Source: Chloroflexia bacterium (lineage in GTDB: Bacteria > Chloroflexota > Chloroflexia > QHBQ01 > JADMIH01). Taken from it: a stretch of 28,532 bases of DNA. Under the pieces are notes generated by a model. The model was not told where the DNA came from, did no database searches, and saw only the letters and a program-made list of their open reading frames with translations. Below, in pieces: positions 21,888-28,532 of the stretch. Each line of letters begins with the position of its first letter. The stretch's first letter is position 1. The stretch lies in the NCBI GenBank assembly GCA_025927935.1, contig JAICKM010000009.1, positions 1-28,532 on the forward strand, written 5' to 3'. The position numbers and the translations under genes were made by a program.

Positions 21888-22523
21888 TCATTTCGGCCAC
21901 AAGGGCTCCGCCACGGTGAACCCCAGGTCGCCCTGCCAGCTGTTGCGGGCCGCGACCTCGTGGACCGGTTTACGAGCGCCGATTCCCCACTTGCCGGTGG
22001 GGTAGCCCAGCGTAACGGCTCCGTGCATGTACCAGCCGGCGTCCTTCGGTACTCCAAAGATGTCAAACACGTCGTCCGCGAAGAAAGACTGTAGCATCCC
22101 GGTCAAGGTCGCGCCGATCCCTTCGGCGCGGGCGGCCAGCATCGCGCTCCACAGCGCAGGGTAGATCCCACTGCCGTCGCGGGTGCGCCCGAAGCCTATC
22201 AGCAGTAGGGGGACTTCGGCAAAATGTTCTGCCAGATGCACACCCGATCGCACCATCCGCCCCATCTGACTATCAGCCTTCAGCACCTCGGCGAGGTCCG
22301 CCCCAAGTCCCGCACCAACCATGCGCTCAAAGGCCTGCCGATAGAGCACCGCGAGCTGCGTCTTGATCGCGGCGTCGTCGACCAGGAGGAATCGCCACTC
22401 TTCTCCGATGGTCGGCGCGCGGATGGCCGCATCGAGGATGCGTGCCTGCGCCTCGTAAGGGATGGGGTCGGGTTTCAGCCGCCGCATTGCACGGGTGGTG
22501 TACAGGGCTTCGTAGATATCCAT
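21888..22523 (-). CDS. Nitroreductase-family flavoprotein
   Basis: The 211-residue product fits the nitroreductase fold: an N-terminal FMN-phosphate-binding stretch (YTTRAMRRLKPDPIP), APTIGEEWRFLLVDD, and ALWSAMLAARAEGIGATLTG, the typical dimer and FMN helix. These enzymes use FMN and NAD(P)H to reduce nitro compounds, quinones or other electrophiles in the cytosol. The substrate is not predictable. AAGGAGG seven nt before ATG 22523 fixes the start. It is followed in the same direction by nothing but repeats, and its upstream neighbour on the strand is a quinone-oxidoreductase gene ending 25 bp away, so they may be cotranscribed. Confidence 0.88.
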   Translation of the reverse strand: MDIYEALYTTRAMRRLKPDPIPYEAQARILDAAIRAPTIGEEWRFLLVDDAAIKTQLAVLYRQAFERMVGAGLGADLAEVLKADSQMGRMVRSGVHLAEHFAEVPLLLIGFGRTRDGSGIYPALWSAMLAARAEGIGATLTGMLQSFFADDVFDIFGVPKDAGWYMHGAVTLGYPTGKWGIGARKPVHEVAARNSWQGDLGFTVAEPLWPK

Positions 22524-22548
22524 ACGGGATCCTCCTTATCAGCAGTTG

Positions 22549-23544
22549 CTATGAGCCTGCGCTGTGGGCCACGGTAATGACGACATGGCCCTTTTTGCGT
22601 CCTGTGTCGACATACCGGTGAGCTTCGGCAGTCTCTTCCAATGGGTAGTATCTATCTATGATAGATTTTATCTTTCCCGCTTCAGTGAGCTCTTTGAGGA
22701 AATTGAAGTCTTGCGCGTATTCGCCGGCTTTCCGTGCCGTCCAGGATATAACTTGCTTGCTGCTTCCCTGCGCAAGCCGGCGCCCGCGAAGTAGCTGTGA
22801 CGGCCGCGCGTTACCTATAAGATAGCGTCCCTTGGGCGTCAGCAGTCTCACGCTACGGGAAAATGATGCCTTGCCTACCACGTCGAAGATCACATCATAA
22901 CTCGCACCGCGTCTGGTGAAATCTTCTCGCGTATGATCAATGACCTGGTTGGCGCCGATCGCTTCTAGCATGTCCAATTTCCCGGTGCTGTCCACCCCCG
23001 TCACGTCGGCCCCAAAGTACCTGGCAAACTGTACCGCAAAAGTACCGATACTACCTCCCGCGCCATTGATCAAAACCTTCTCTCCACTCCGGATATTTGC
23101 TCTTCTAAGAAAGTACGTTGCGTCGAGTCCACCGACAGGCAGGGTGGCGGCTTCCTCATAGGTCATATGGGATGGTTTAATTGCCGGCACCCCACTTTCA
23201 GGCAGGCAGGTGTATTCCGCATAAGCCCCCAAACGAAGACCAGTCCATCCGAAAACCTGGTCACCCTTCCTAAATCGCGTGACCGCACTGCCGACTGCTT
23301 CGATTTCTCCGGCTAGCTCCTGTCCCAGGATAATGGGTTTTGGCCTTATGAAACGCCCATATATCAGTAAGGGAAGCCTGAACGTGATCGGGACCCGTAG
23401 ACCGCGAAGCTCGCATTCACCTGCCGTTACCGTCGTCGCATAGACGCGGATCAGGACTTCATCGTCCCTGGGCGCTGGTGTTGCTACCTGTTGGAGTTGC
23501 AAGACATTGGGCCGTCCGAATTTCGTCAAGACAATGGCTTTCAT
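22549..23544 (-). CDS. Zinc-independent MDR-family NAD(P)H oxidoreductase (quinone-reductase-like), copy 1
   Basis: The 331-residue product is a medium-chain dehydrogenase/reductase: MKAIVLTKFGRPNVLQLQQV, GQELAGEIEAVGSAVTRFRK, and the nucleotide-binding NGAGGSIGTFAVQFARYFGA. The structural and catalytic zinc ligands of alcohol dehydrogenases are absent, as in quinone reductases and enoyl reductases. It is a cytosolic NAD(P)H-dependent reductase of unknown substrate. It resembles the 328-residue protein encoded next door. Base composition looks lower in GC than the flanking genes, which suggests recent acquisition. GAGGG upstream of ATG 23544 supports the start. Confidence 0.88.
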   Translation of the reverse strand: MKAIVLTKFGRPNVLQLQQVATPAPRDDEVLIRVYATTVTAGECELRGLRVPITFRLPLLIYGRFIRPKPIILGQELAGEIEAVGSAVTRFRKGDQVFGWTGLRLGAYAEYTCLPESGVPAIKPSHMTYEEAATLPVGGLDATYFLRRANIRSGEKVLINGAGGSIGTFAVQFARYFGADVTGVDSTGKLDMLEAIGANQVIDHTREDFTRRGASYDVIFDVVGKASFSRSVRLLTPKGRYLIGNARPSQLLRGRRLAQGSSKQVISWTARKAGEYAQDFNFLKELTEAGKIKSIIDRYYPLEETAEAHRYVDTGRKKGHVVITVAHSAGS

Positions 23545-23574
23545 CTATCCCTCGCAATACGACACATCCGTGTT

Positions 23575-24561
23575 TCATGAGGTGCAACTGCCGGGTTCCA
23601 GCGCGATGATCACTTTACCGCGGGCGTGTTCTACGCCAAAGTAGCGCATGGCATCGGCCACCTGACTCAATGGGTAACACCTGTCTATTACCGGTATCAG
23701 CTTGCCGGCCGCTAGCCAGTCTGTGAGCAGCAGCAAATCATCTCGTTTCAGATGCGCCGTAAAGGAAACGAATTTCCTGGTACCGGTCCGCGACGCCCAT
23801 GCCCCCAGCAACGAGGCGCGGAGCAGATGAGTGACAGTCGAAAATCCCGTCCTCACACAAATGCCTTCGGTGCTCAAGATGTGCTTGTAGTCGGAGACCC
23901 TGTGATTTGCCGCGATGTCGATGATCAGATCATAATGCCGCCCACTTTGGGTGAAATCCTCGCGCGTGTAATCGATCACGTGGTCCGCGCCGATTCGGCG
24001 CGCCGTCTCCAAGTTCCGAGTGCTGCACACGCCGGTCACTTCAGCGCCGAACGCTTTGGCGATCTGTACCGCGAATGTACCCACACCCCCGGATGCCCCG
24101 TTGATCAACACCTTCTGTCCCGCCCGGATCTGCCCCTTATCGCGCAACGCCTGTAGCGCGGTGACAGCTGCTATAGGTACGGCCGCGGCAGACGCGAACG
24201 ATATGTGGGCCGGTTTCGCCAGTAAGCGACTCTCGCGAACCGACGCATACTCGGCAAAACCGCCCTGGCCGATGCCCCCGAATACCTCATCGCCCGGTTG
24301 CAGTTGCGTTACGTTCTTGCCAACCGCCTCAACCCGCCCGGCGATGTCGGAGCCGAGCACCGGGTATTTCGGTTTCCGAAAGCCGCCGATCAGAAAGCGG
24401 GCAAAGAACGGTTTGCCTCGCAGCCGATGCCAATCGGCTGCGTTTACGGACGCTGCGTGAATCTTTACCAGCACCTCGTCATCTGCGGGAGCCGGTTTGT
24501 CTACCTCTCCCAAGCGGAGGACATCCGGTGATCCGTACCGTGTGTAGACAACGGCTTTCAT
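23575..24561 (-). CDS. Zinc-independent MDR-family NAD(P)H oxidoreductase (quinone-reductase-like), copy 2
   Basis: The 328-residue product has MKAVVYTRYGSPDVLRLGEV, PVLGSDIAGRVEAVGKNVTQ and the cofactor motif NGASGGVGTFAVQIAKAFGA, and lacks zinc ligands. It aligns along its length with copy 1 (the VIDRCYPL and VIDRYYPL segments near the C-terminus, for example), so the pair arose by duplication or was acquired together. A CAGGAG ribosome-binding site precedes ATG 24561. It is 30 bp from copy 1 and 36 bp from the DUF4386 gene in the same direction, so a short operon is likely. Confidence 0.88.
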   Translation of the reverse strand: MKAVVYTRYGSPDVLRLGEVDKPAPADDEVLVKIHAASVNAADWHRLRGKPFFARFLIGGFRKPKYPVLGSDIAGRVEAVGKNVTQLQPGDEVFGGIGQGGFAEYASVRESRLLAKPAHISFASAAAVPIAAVTALQALRDKGQIRAGQKVLINGASGGVGTFAVQIAKAFGAEVTGVCSTRNLETARRIGADHVIDYTREDFTQSGRHYDLIIDIAANHRVSDYKHILSTEGICVRTGFSTVTHLLRASLLGAWASRTGTRKFVSFTAHLKRDDLLLLTDWLAAGKLIPVIDRCYPLSQVADAMRYFGVEHARGKVIIALEPGSCTS

Positions 24562-24597
24562 TTCCGACTCCTGTCGTGGGCCAACGGACGGGAGCTA

Positions 24598-25356
24598 TTA
24601 TGAGCCAACGGACTCTCTACCGGCATTGGCTTGCTCCTGCCATCGCTCACCATCCACTCCGATCACGAGCAGCCAGAGCATCAGCGTTCCCTCCGCGAGG
24701 CCGCCAATGCCCTGTATGTATGGCGTCAGCTCGCGCGCAAGCGGCGGCCACAGGTAGGTCAGCCAACCCAAACCGGCGAGCGCTACCAGAACGCCCAGCA
24801 GCCGCGGCAGGAAGGGCGAGCGGAAAATGAGGTAGCCGATCAAGAGCAGGAACACGCCATCAAATACCAGGGCAATGGAGCCGGCCTGTGCATGCAACTG
24901 GAGTGCCAACAGCGCCAGGGCCTGCACCTGCTTCTCGTCAAACGCGCTCAGGGACGCGCTACCTCTCAGGACGACCAATGGGGCGAGTTGAAAGAGGCCG
25001 CCGGCAGCCTGAACGGCTAACCCCATCAGGCCCGAGAACGTCGCGATCAGCGCGACGCTCCGGCTCACCGGCTTGAGCAGCCTGTACAAAAGAGCGGTTA
25101 GAGCCACGTAGTCCACAAGCGAGATCAGGCTGAGCGCGAAACCCACCCGGAACGAGGCTTCGTGCGCCAGAAGGTTGTTCGCCAGAGCAGCGGCGTCAGC
25201 AGAGACGACACCAATGCCGCTGATCCCTGCCTGCTGCAGCAAGATCTCGCCGGCTATCGCCGTCAGGAAATACAATAGGTAGACAACGCCCGCGAACCTC
25301 GCGAAGGAATGAGGCGAGACTTCGGCAATCCGTGCCGTCGTTACGACTGTGCTCAT
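24598..25356 (-). CDS. DUF4386-family integral membrane protein
   Basis: The 252-residue product has about six to seven hydrophobic segments: FARFAGVVYLLYFLTAIAGE at the N-terminus, FALSLISLVDYVALTALLYR, then segments near residues 100-130, 165-185 and 190-245. The opening ARFAGVVYLLYFLTAIAGE and the central LHAQAGSIALVFDGVFLLLI region fit DUF4386, a family of unknown function common in Chloroflexota and other bacteria. The stop lies close to the downstream reductase start. Its role is unknown; its neighbours do not settle it. Confidence 0.78.
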   Translation of the reverse strand: MSTVVTTARIAEVSPHSFARFAGVVYLLYFLTAIAGEILLQQAGISGIGVVSADAAALANNLLAHEASFRVGFALSLISLVDYVALTALLYRLLKPVSRSVALIATFSGLMGLAVQAAGGLFQLAPLVVLRGSASLSAFDEKQVQALALLALQLHAQAGSIALVFDGVFLLLIGYLIFRSPFLPRLLGVLVALAGLGWLTYLWPPLARELTPYIQGIGGLAEGTLMLWLLVIGVDGERWQEQANAGRESVGS

Positions 25357-25462
25357 ACCTCTTTACCTCTGCCTGGCGACACGCTAATTCGTTTATTCGC
25401 TCCGTCCTGCGTTAACGGCGGCGCCAGCCTGAGTAGCTGTGCTATGAGTCTGCCGGCACCGT

Positions 25463-25732
25463 TTACCTGGCGTCCGGCGCCCCGGCCTGGGTGGGGGTGA
25501 CGCAGACGACTGAGATCAACGGCAGTCCTAAGTCCCTTACTTTCTTCAGCACTCCGTGCAACGCCGCCTGATCGACCACCGGGCCGGTCAACAGGCTATC
25601 GCCGTTATCTTCCAGCGTGATGGTCAGCCCGCCAAACCAGTCGGTCCATTGCGGACCCAGGTGCCCCTTGATCCGGATTTCGTAGACCGTTTGCCGGCCT
25701 GGATCGGTGGTGGAGCCGGATTTGTTTGACAT
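25463..25732 (-). CDS. Small conserved-looking protein beside LAL regulator, unknown function
   Basis: An 89-residue product begins MSNKSGSTTDPGRQTVYEIR. Its core IKGHLGPQWTDWFGGLTITL and GPVVDQAALHGVLKKVRDLG resembles small proteins I recall next to LuxR/MalT-type genes in Chloroflexota, with no assigned function. A longer frame from 25825 exists, but its extra N-terminal 31 residues look non-conserved. The internal Met at 25732 gives the compact domain, with only a weak AGG ribosome-binding site. The regulator gene lies upstream on the same strand, its end about 30 bp from the longer start. Confidence 0.65.
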   Translation of the reverse strand: MSNKSGSTTDPGRQTVYEIRIKGHLGPQWTDWFGGLTITLEDNGDSLLTGPVVDQAALHGVLKKVRDLGLPLISVVCVTPTQAGAPDAR

Positions 25733-25857
25733 AACTCTAAACCTGCCGGGACCGCGAATAGCGGTCTTTGCCGCTTGCTCAATCTGCCGGTAGCATAACT
25801 CTATTCCGTATGCAGGGCTAGACACGAAAGTGTTGTCGGAGGTGTGGGTGTGGGGAG

Positions 25858-28515
25858 TTACAGCAGGCCCAGTTCACGGGCGCGGGCCACTGCTTGGGTG
25901 CGTCTTTGCACCTGTAGCTTGCCGAAGATCTTCCGGCTGTGCCCCTTCACTGTGTCCAGCGCAAGGAAGAGTCGCTCACTGATCTGCTGATTCGAGAGGC
26001 CCTGGGCAATGAGTTGCAGCACTTCTAATTCGCGCTGGCTCAGCGGCTCGATGAGCGGCTGCGCAGGGGGGATGGGGTGGCGCGGAGAGGAGTCTTCGCT
26101 CACCGGTTGCTCGGCTTCAAATGCTGCCAGCAGGCGGCGCGTATAGGTCGGTGCCACGCCGCGAGCCGCAGCTTCGGCCAGCAGGTGCGCCATGGGCCTA
26201 CCTTCGTCGACGAAGATACGGATGCAGCCGGCCGGCTCCGCCAGCGCCAGCGCCTCTCCCAGCCGTTGCCGCGCCATGTCCTTTTTGCCATGCATGTAGA
26301 GCGCGATGGCCTGTAGAACCATCACCTTGAGTCGTTCATCCGCCCACTCTTTTGCCTCCATCTGCCGGCGCAACGGCTCGAGTAGGGCCAGCGCGGCGGC
26401 CGGATTGCCGCGGGCCAGGTGTACCCGCGCCTGGCTGAGCGGGAGGTTGTGAGTGTGCGCGAGATGCGCGGCTGCCGGCAGATCGCCCTGGCGCAGCAAG
26501 GTCAGCACTTGCATGGCGGCGACTTCGGGGATGCGATACACGAAGTTCTGACGGCGGGCTGCCTCGCCGGCCTGCGCCAGGATAGCGGCGGCGCCATCCA
26601 CATCGCCCCGCGCCAGTTTCAGCCGGGCCAGAAAGACCTCGCAGACGATGAATCGGTCGATCACCATATCATACTGCCGTGCCAGGTTGAGGCCCTGGAG
26701 CCCCTCCTGCTCGGCGGCGTCCAGGTCGTTCCATTCGTACAGCACACGTGCCAGGCCCAGATGGGCTTCGTAGACAATCGCCAGCGGCTGATCGCCGGCC
26801 ATTTGCTCGACGCGCCGGTAGGTCTCGACTGCCTGGTAGAGCTGGCTGTCAAGCTCCTGTACGTTGCCCAGGCCGATGGTCGCCAGTATAGTAGTGAAGA
26901 TATCCCCGACCATCTGGCTGAGCGCGATGGCTTCGGTGAGGGCACGGCGCGCGGCGGCGCGATCTCCCAGGAGGCTGTAAGCAAACCCCAGTGTCCAGTG
27001 CGCGTTGGCGCGCAGCGCCAGGCTGGTGGGGCGCAGATATGCCAGCGCGCGGCGCGACTGGACCAGCATGGGTTCCACCTGGTAGCGGGTGAGGGCCAGG
27101 GTGGCCCTGGCTGCGGCGATCTGGCCGATGAGCTGGCGGGTCTGGTCGTCCTCCTCGCCACCCGGCAATGCCGCTTCAGCGGCGTCGAGTTTCTCCTCCA
27201 CGCCCGTACTTTGCCCGCTAACGAGCAACAACGCGCCATACCGCCACCACAGGGAGGGTCGGGCATTCAGTACGGCGGGGGGCAGCGCAGCCAACCAATC
27301 GAGGATGGCAGTCACCGCGCCGCGCAAGTGCAAGGGAATGCCCCGGCCATCGATCAGCCGCTCGGCACGCTCAATGTCATTGGCGGCGGCCGCATGGTGA
27401 AACGCTTCGAGGTCGAGATCGTGGTCCTCGTACCACTGGCTGGCACGCCGGTGTAATTCCGCTACCTCATCCCCTGCATCGCTTTCCGCCGAAGTCAGGC
27501 TCCGGTGCACGCGCTGGCGGAGCAACTCGGCGAAGAGATGGTGGTAGCGATACCAGCGCCGCTCGTTGTCCAGGGGCACGAGGAACAGGTTGGCGCGTTC
27601 GAGATATTCCAGCGTCTCTTGCCCGTGCCCCGGCGGGGCGATCAGCACGGCATCGCAAAGGGGGCCGCACATGCGCTCGAGGATAGACGTGCGCAGCAAG
27701 AAAGTCTGCACGCTTCCGGGCTGCCGTTGCAGGACTTCTTCAACCAGGTAGTCCATCACGAAATGGTGGCTGCCGGTGAAGGACTGGACGAAGCGGCTGG
27801 GGACTGCCTGCCCCTGCATGGAAAGCGCGGCTAATTGCAGCCCGGCGATCCAGCCCTCGGTGCGGGTTTCCAACGCGGCGATGTCTTCCGGCGAAAGGTG
27901 CAGGCCCATCACCTCGTTGAGAAATCCGGCGGCTTCGGCGGGCGTAAACCGCAGGTCGGTGACGCGCAGTTCGCTCAATTGGGCGCGGGCGCGCCACCGG
28001 GCCAGGGGGAGTGGGGGATCCTCACGAGTGGCGAGGACCAGGCGCATTTGTGGGGGCAGATGCTCGATCAGAAAGGTGAGGTCGGCATCAACCGCTTTGG
28101 CATCGATAACGTGGTAATCGTCCAGCACGAGCACGAAACTGCCGGAGAGCGCAGTGATTTCGTTGAGCAGCGCCGTCAGAATCGATTCGGTTGGCGGTGG
28201 CTGCGGGGATTGGAGTACGCCCAGTACGCCCGCTCCGATATGCGGTTCAATTGTCCGTAAGGCGGCGATGAGGTAGATCAGAAAGCGCGCCGGGTCGCTG
28301 TCTCCTGCGTCAAGCGAGAGCCAGGCTGCCTGCCGGTCGCCACCCGCTACCCACGTGCTGAGCAGCGTGGTCTTGCCGAAGCCCGCGGGGGCGGAGATGA
28401 GGGTCAGCTTGCGGTGCAGCCCCTCGTTTAGCTGCGCGAGCAGGCGCGGGCGGCGCACCGCGTGCGGCGGCGGGGTCGGGATATAGAGTTTGGTGGCGAG
28501 CACCGGGGTAAGCAT
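25858..28515 (-). CDS. LAL/MalT-type ATP-dependent LuxR-family transcriptional regulator
   Basis: The 885-residue product follows the LAL plan. An N-terminal STAND-type ATPase has Walker A SAPAGFGKTT (about 41-50, K48) and Walker B FVLVLDDYH (127-135). Long helical TPR-like repeats follow, and a C-terminal LuxR helix-turn-helix lies at about 820-880 (LSQRELEVLQLIAQGLSNQQ, then LDTVKGHSRKIFGKLQVQ). Such proteins, like MalT, bind an inducer and ATP and activate transcription as oligomers. The inducer is unknown. ATG 28515 begins MLTPVLATKLYIPTPPPHAV, the usual start of this family, and a -10 TATAAT lies six bases upstream. Possible targets include the downstream genes on the same strand. Confidence 0.93.
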   Translation of the reverse strand: MLTPVLATKLYIPTPPPHAVRRPRLLAQLNEGLHRKLTLISAPAGFGKTTLLSTWVAGGDRQAAWLSLDAGDSDPARFLIYLIAALRTIEPHIGAGVLGVLQSPQPPPTESILTALLNEITALSGSFVLVLDDYHVIDAKAVDADLTFLIEHLPPQMRLVLATREDPPLPLARWRARAQLSELRVTDLRFTPAEAAGFLNEVMGLHLSPEDIAALETRTEGWIAGLQLAALSMQGQAVPSRFVQSFTGSHHFVMDYLVEEVLQRQPGSVQTFLLRTSILERMCGPLCDAVLIAPPGHGQETLEYLERANLFLVPLDNERRWYRYHHLFAELLRQRVHRSLTSAESDAGDEVAELHRRASQWYEDHDLDLEAFHHAAAANDIERAERLIDGRGIPLHLRGAVTAILDWLAALPPAVLNARPSLWWRYGALLLVSGQSTGVEEKLDAAEAALPGGEEDDQTRQLIGQIAAARATLALTRYQVEPMLVQSRRALAYLRPTSLALRANAHWTLGFAYSLLGDRAAARRALTEAIALSQMVGDIFTTILATIGLGNVQELDSQLYQAVETYRRVEQMAGDQPLAIVYEAHLGLARVLYEWNDLDAAEQEGLQGLNLARQYDMVIDRFIVCEVFLARLKLARGDVDGAAAILAQAGEAARRQNFVYRIPEVAAMQVLTLLRQGDLPAAAHLAHTHNLPLSQARVHLARGNPAAALALLEPLRRQMEAKEWADERLKVMVLQAIALYMHGKKDMARQRLGEALALAEPAGCIRIFVDEGRPMAHLLAEAAARGVAPTYTRRLLAAFEAEQPVSEDSSPRHPIPPAQPLIEPLSQRELEVLQLIAQGLSNQQISERLFLALDTVKGHSRKIFGKLQVQRRTQAVARARELGLL

Positions 28516-28521
28516 AGATCC

Positions 28522-28527
28522 ATTATA
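28522..28527 (-). promoter_or_regulatory. -10 element of the LAL regulator gene (possible leaderless promoter)
   Basis: On the minus strand TATAAT ends six bases before the ATG, which places the predicted transcription start on the A of the start codon. No useful Shine-Dalgarno lies between. The -35 box would be beyond the window edge, so only half the promoter can be seen. Confidence 0.5.
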
Positions 28528-28532
28528 AAGCA

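Noticed and set aside
1..28532. CRISPR arrays, insertion sequences, rRNA genes or phage modules
   Set aside because: No regularly spaced repeats, transposase motifs, rRNA-like sequence or phage structural genes were seen; the repeats present are short inverted repeats or protein-coding linker repeats.

Overview
The window is a 28.5-kb, GC-rich bacterial segment that most resembles Chloroflexota (class Chloroflexia or a relative). This is an inference. It rests on the large MalT/LAL-type LuxR regulator, the fused LivH-LivM permease, lipoprotein signals followed by Ala/Thr/Pro linkers, strong Shine-Dalgarno sites mixed with TTG starts, and the DUF4386 protein. No rRNA or complete tRNA is present, so the assignment stays provisional.

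Region 1 (1-9481) is a sugar-sensing and uptake locus. Two XylF-like substrate-binding lipoproteins, one cut by the window edge, flank a minus-strand regulatory cluster: a TetR repressor, a chimera in which a sugar-type ABC ATPase domain is joined to a NarL-type histidine kinase, a response regulator with REC-HTH-REC architecture, and a stand-alone REC protein. A plus-strand XylF-XylG-XylH transporter operon follows and ends at a bidirectional terminator. An exact 15-bp motif occurs upstream of both the stand-alone REC gene and the transporter operon, suggesting one regulon.

Region 2 (9491-12355) holds a membrane-anchored propeller-like protein of unknown function. It also holds a 43-bp 3' fragment of a tRNA-Lys(CTT) gene with TTGACAGCCA-type repeats on both sides, which looks like a site-specific recombination site. 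About 0.7 kb without a recognisable gene follows.

Region 3 (12292-21369) is the most interesting part. A 57-codon ORF with eight Cys codons (two are CCC runs) is followed by an intrinsic terminator and then a nine-gene operon. The operon encodes a Liv-type ABC transporter (binding protein, fused LivHM, LivG, LivF), an OsmC-like thiol protein, a glyoxalase-like protein, a flavin monooxygenase, and two carboxymuconolactone-decarboxylase-fold proteins. The layout suggests cysteine-responsive transcription attenuation of an operon that imports and oxidises an organosulfur compound. The substrate is unknown.

Region 4 (21370-28532) holds a decayed gene and then minus-strand genes: a nitroreductase, two zinc-independent quinone-oxidoreductase paralogs of lower GC, a DUF4386 membrane protein, a small conserved-looking protein, and a LAL-family regulator that may be transcribed as a leaderless mRNA.
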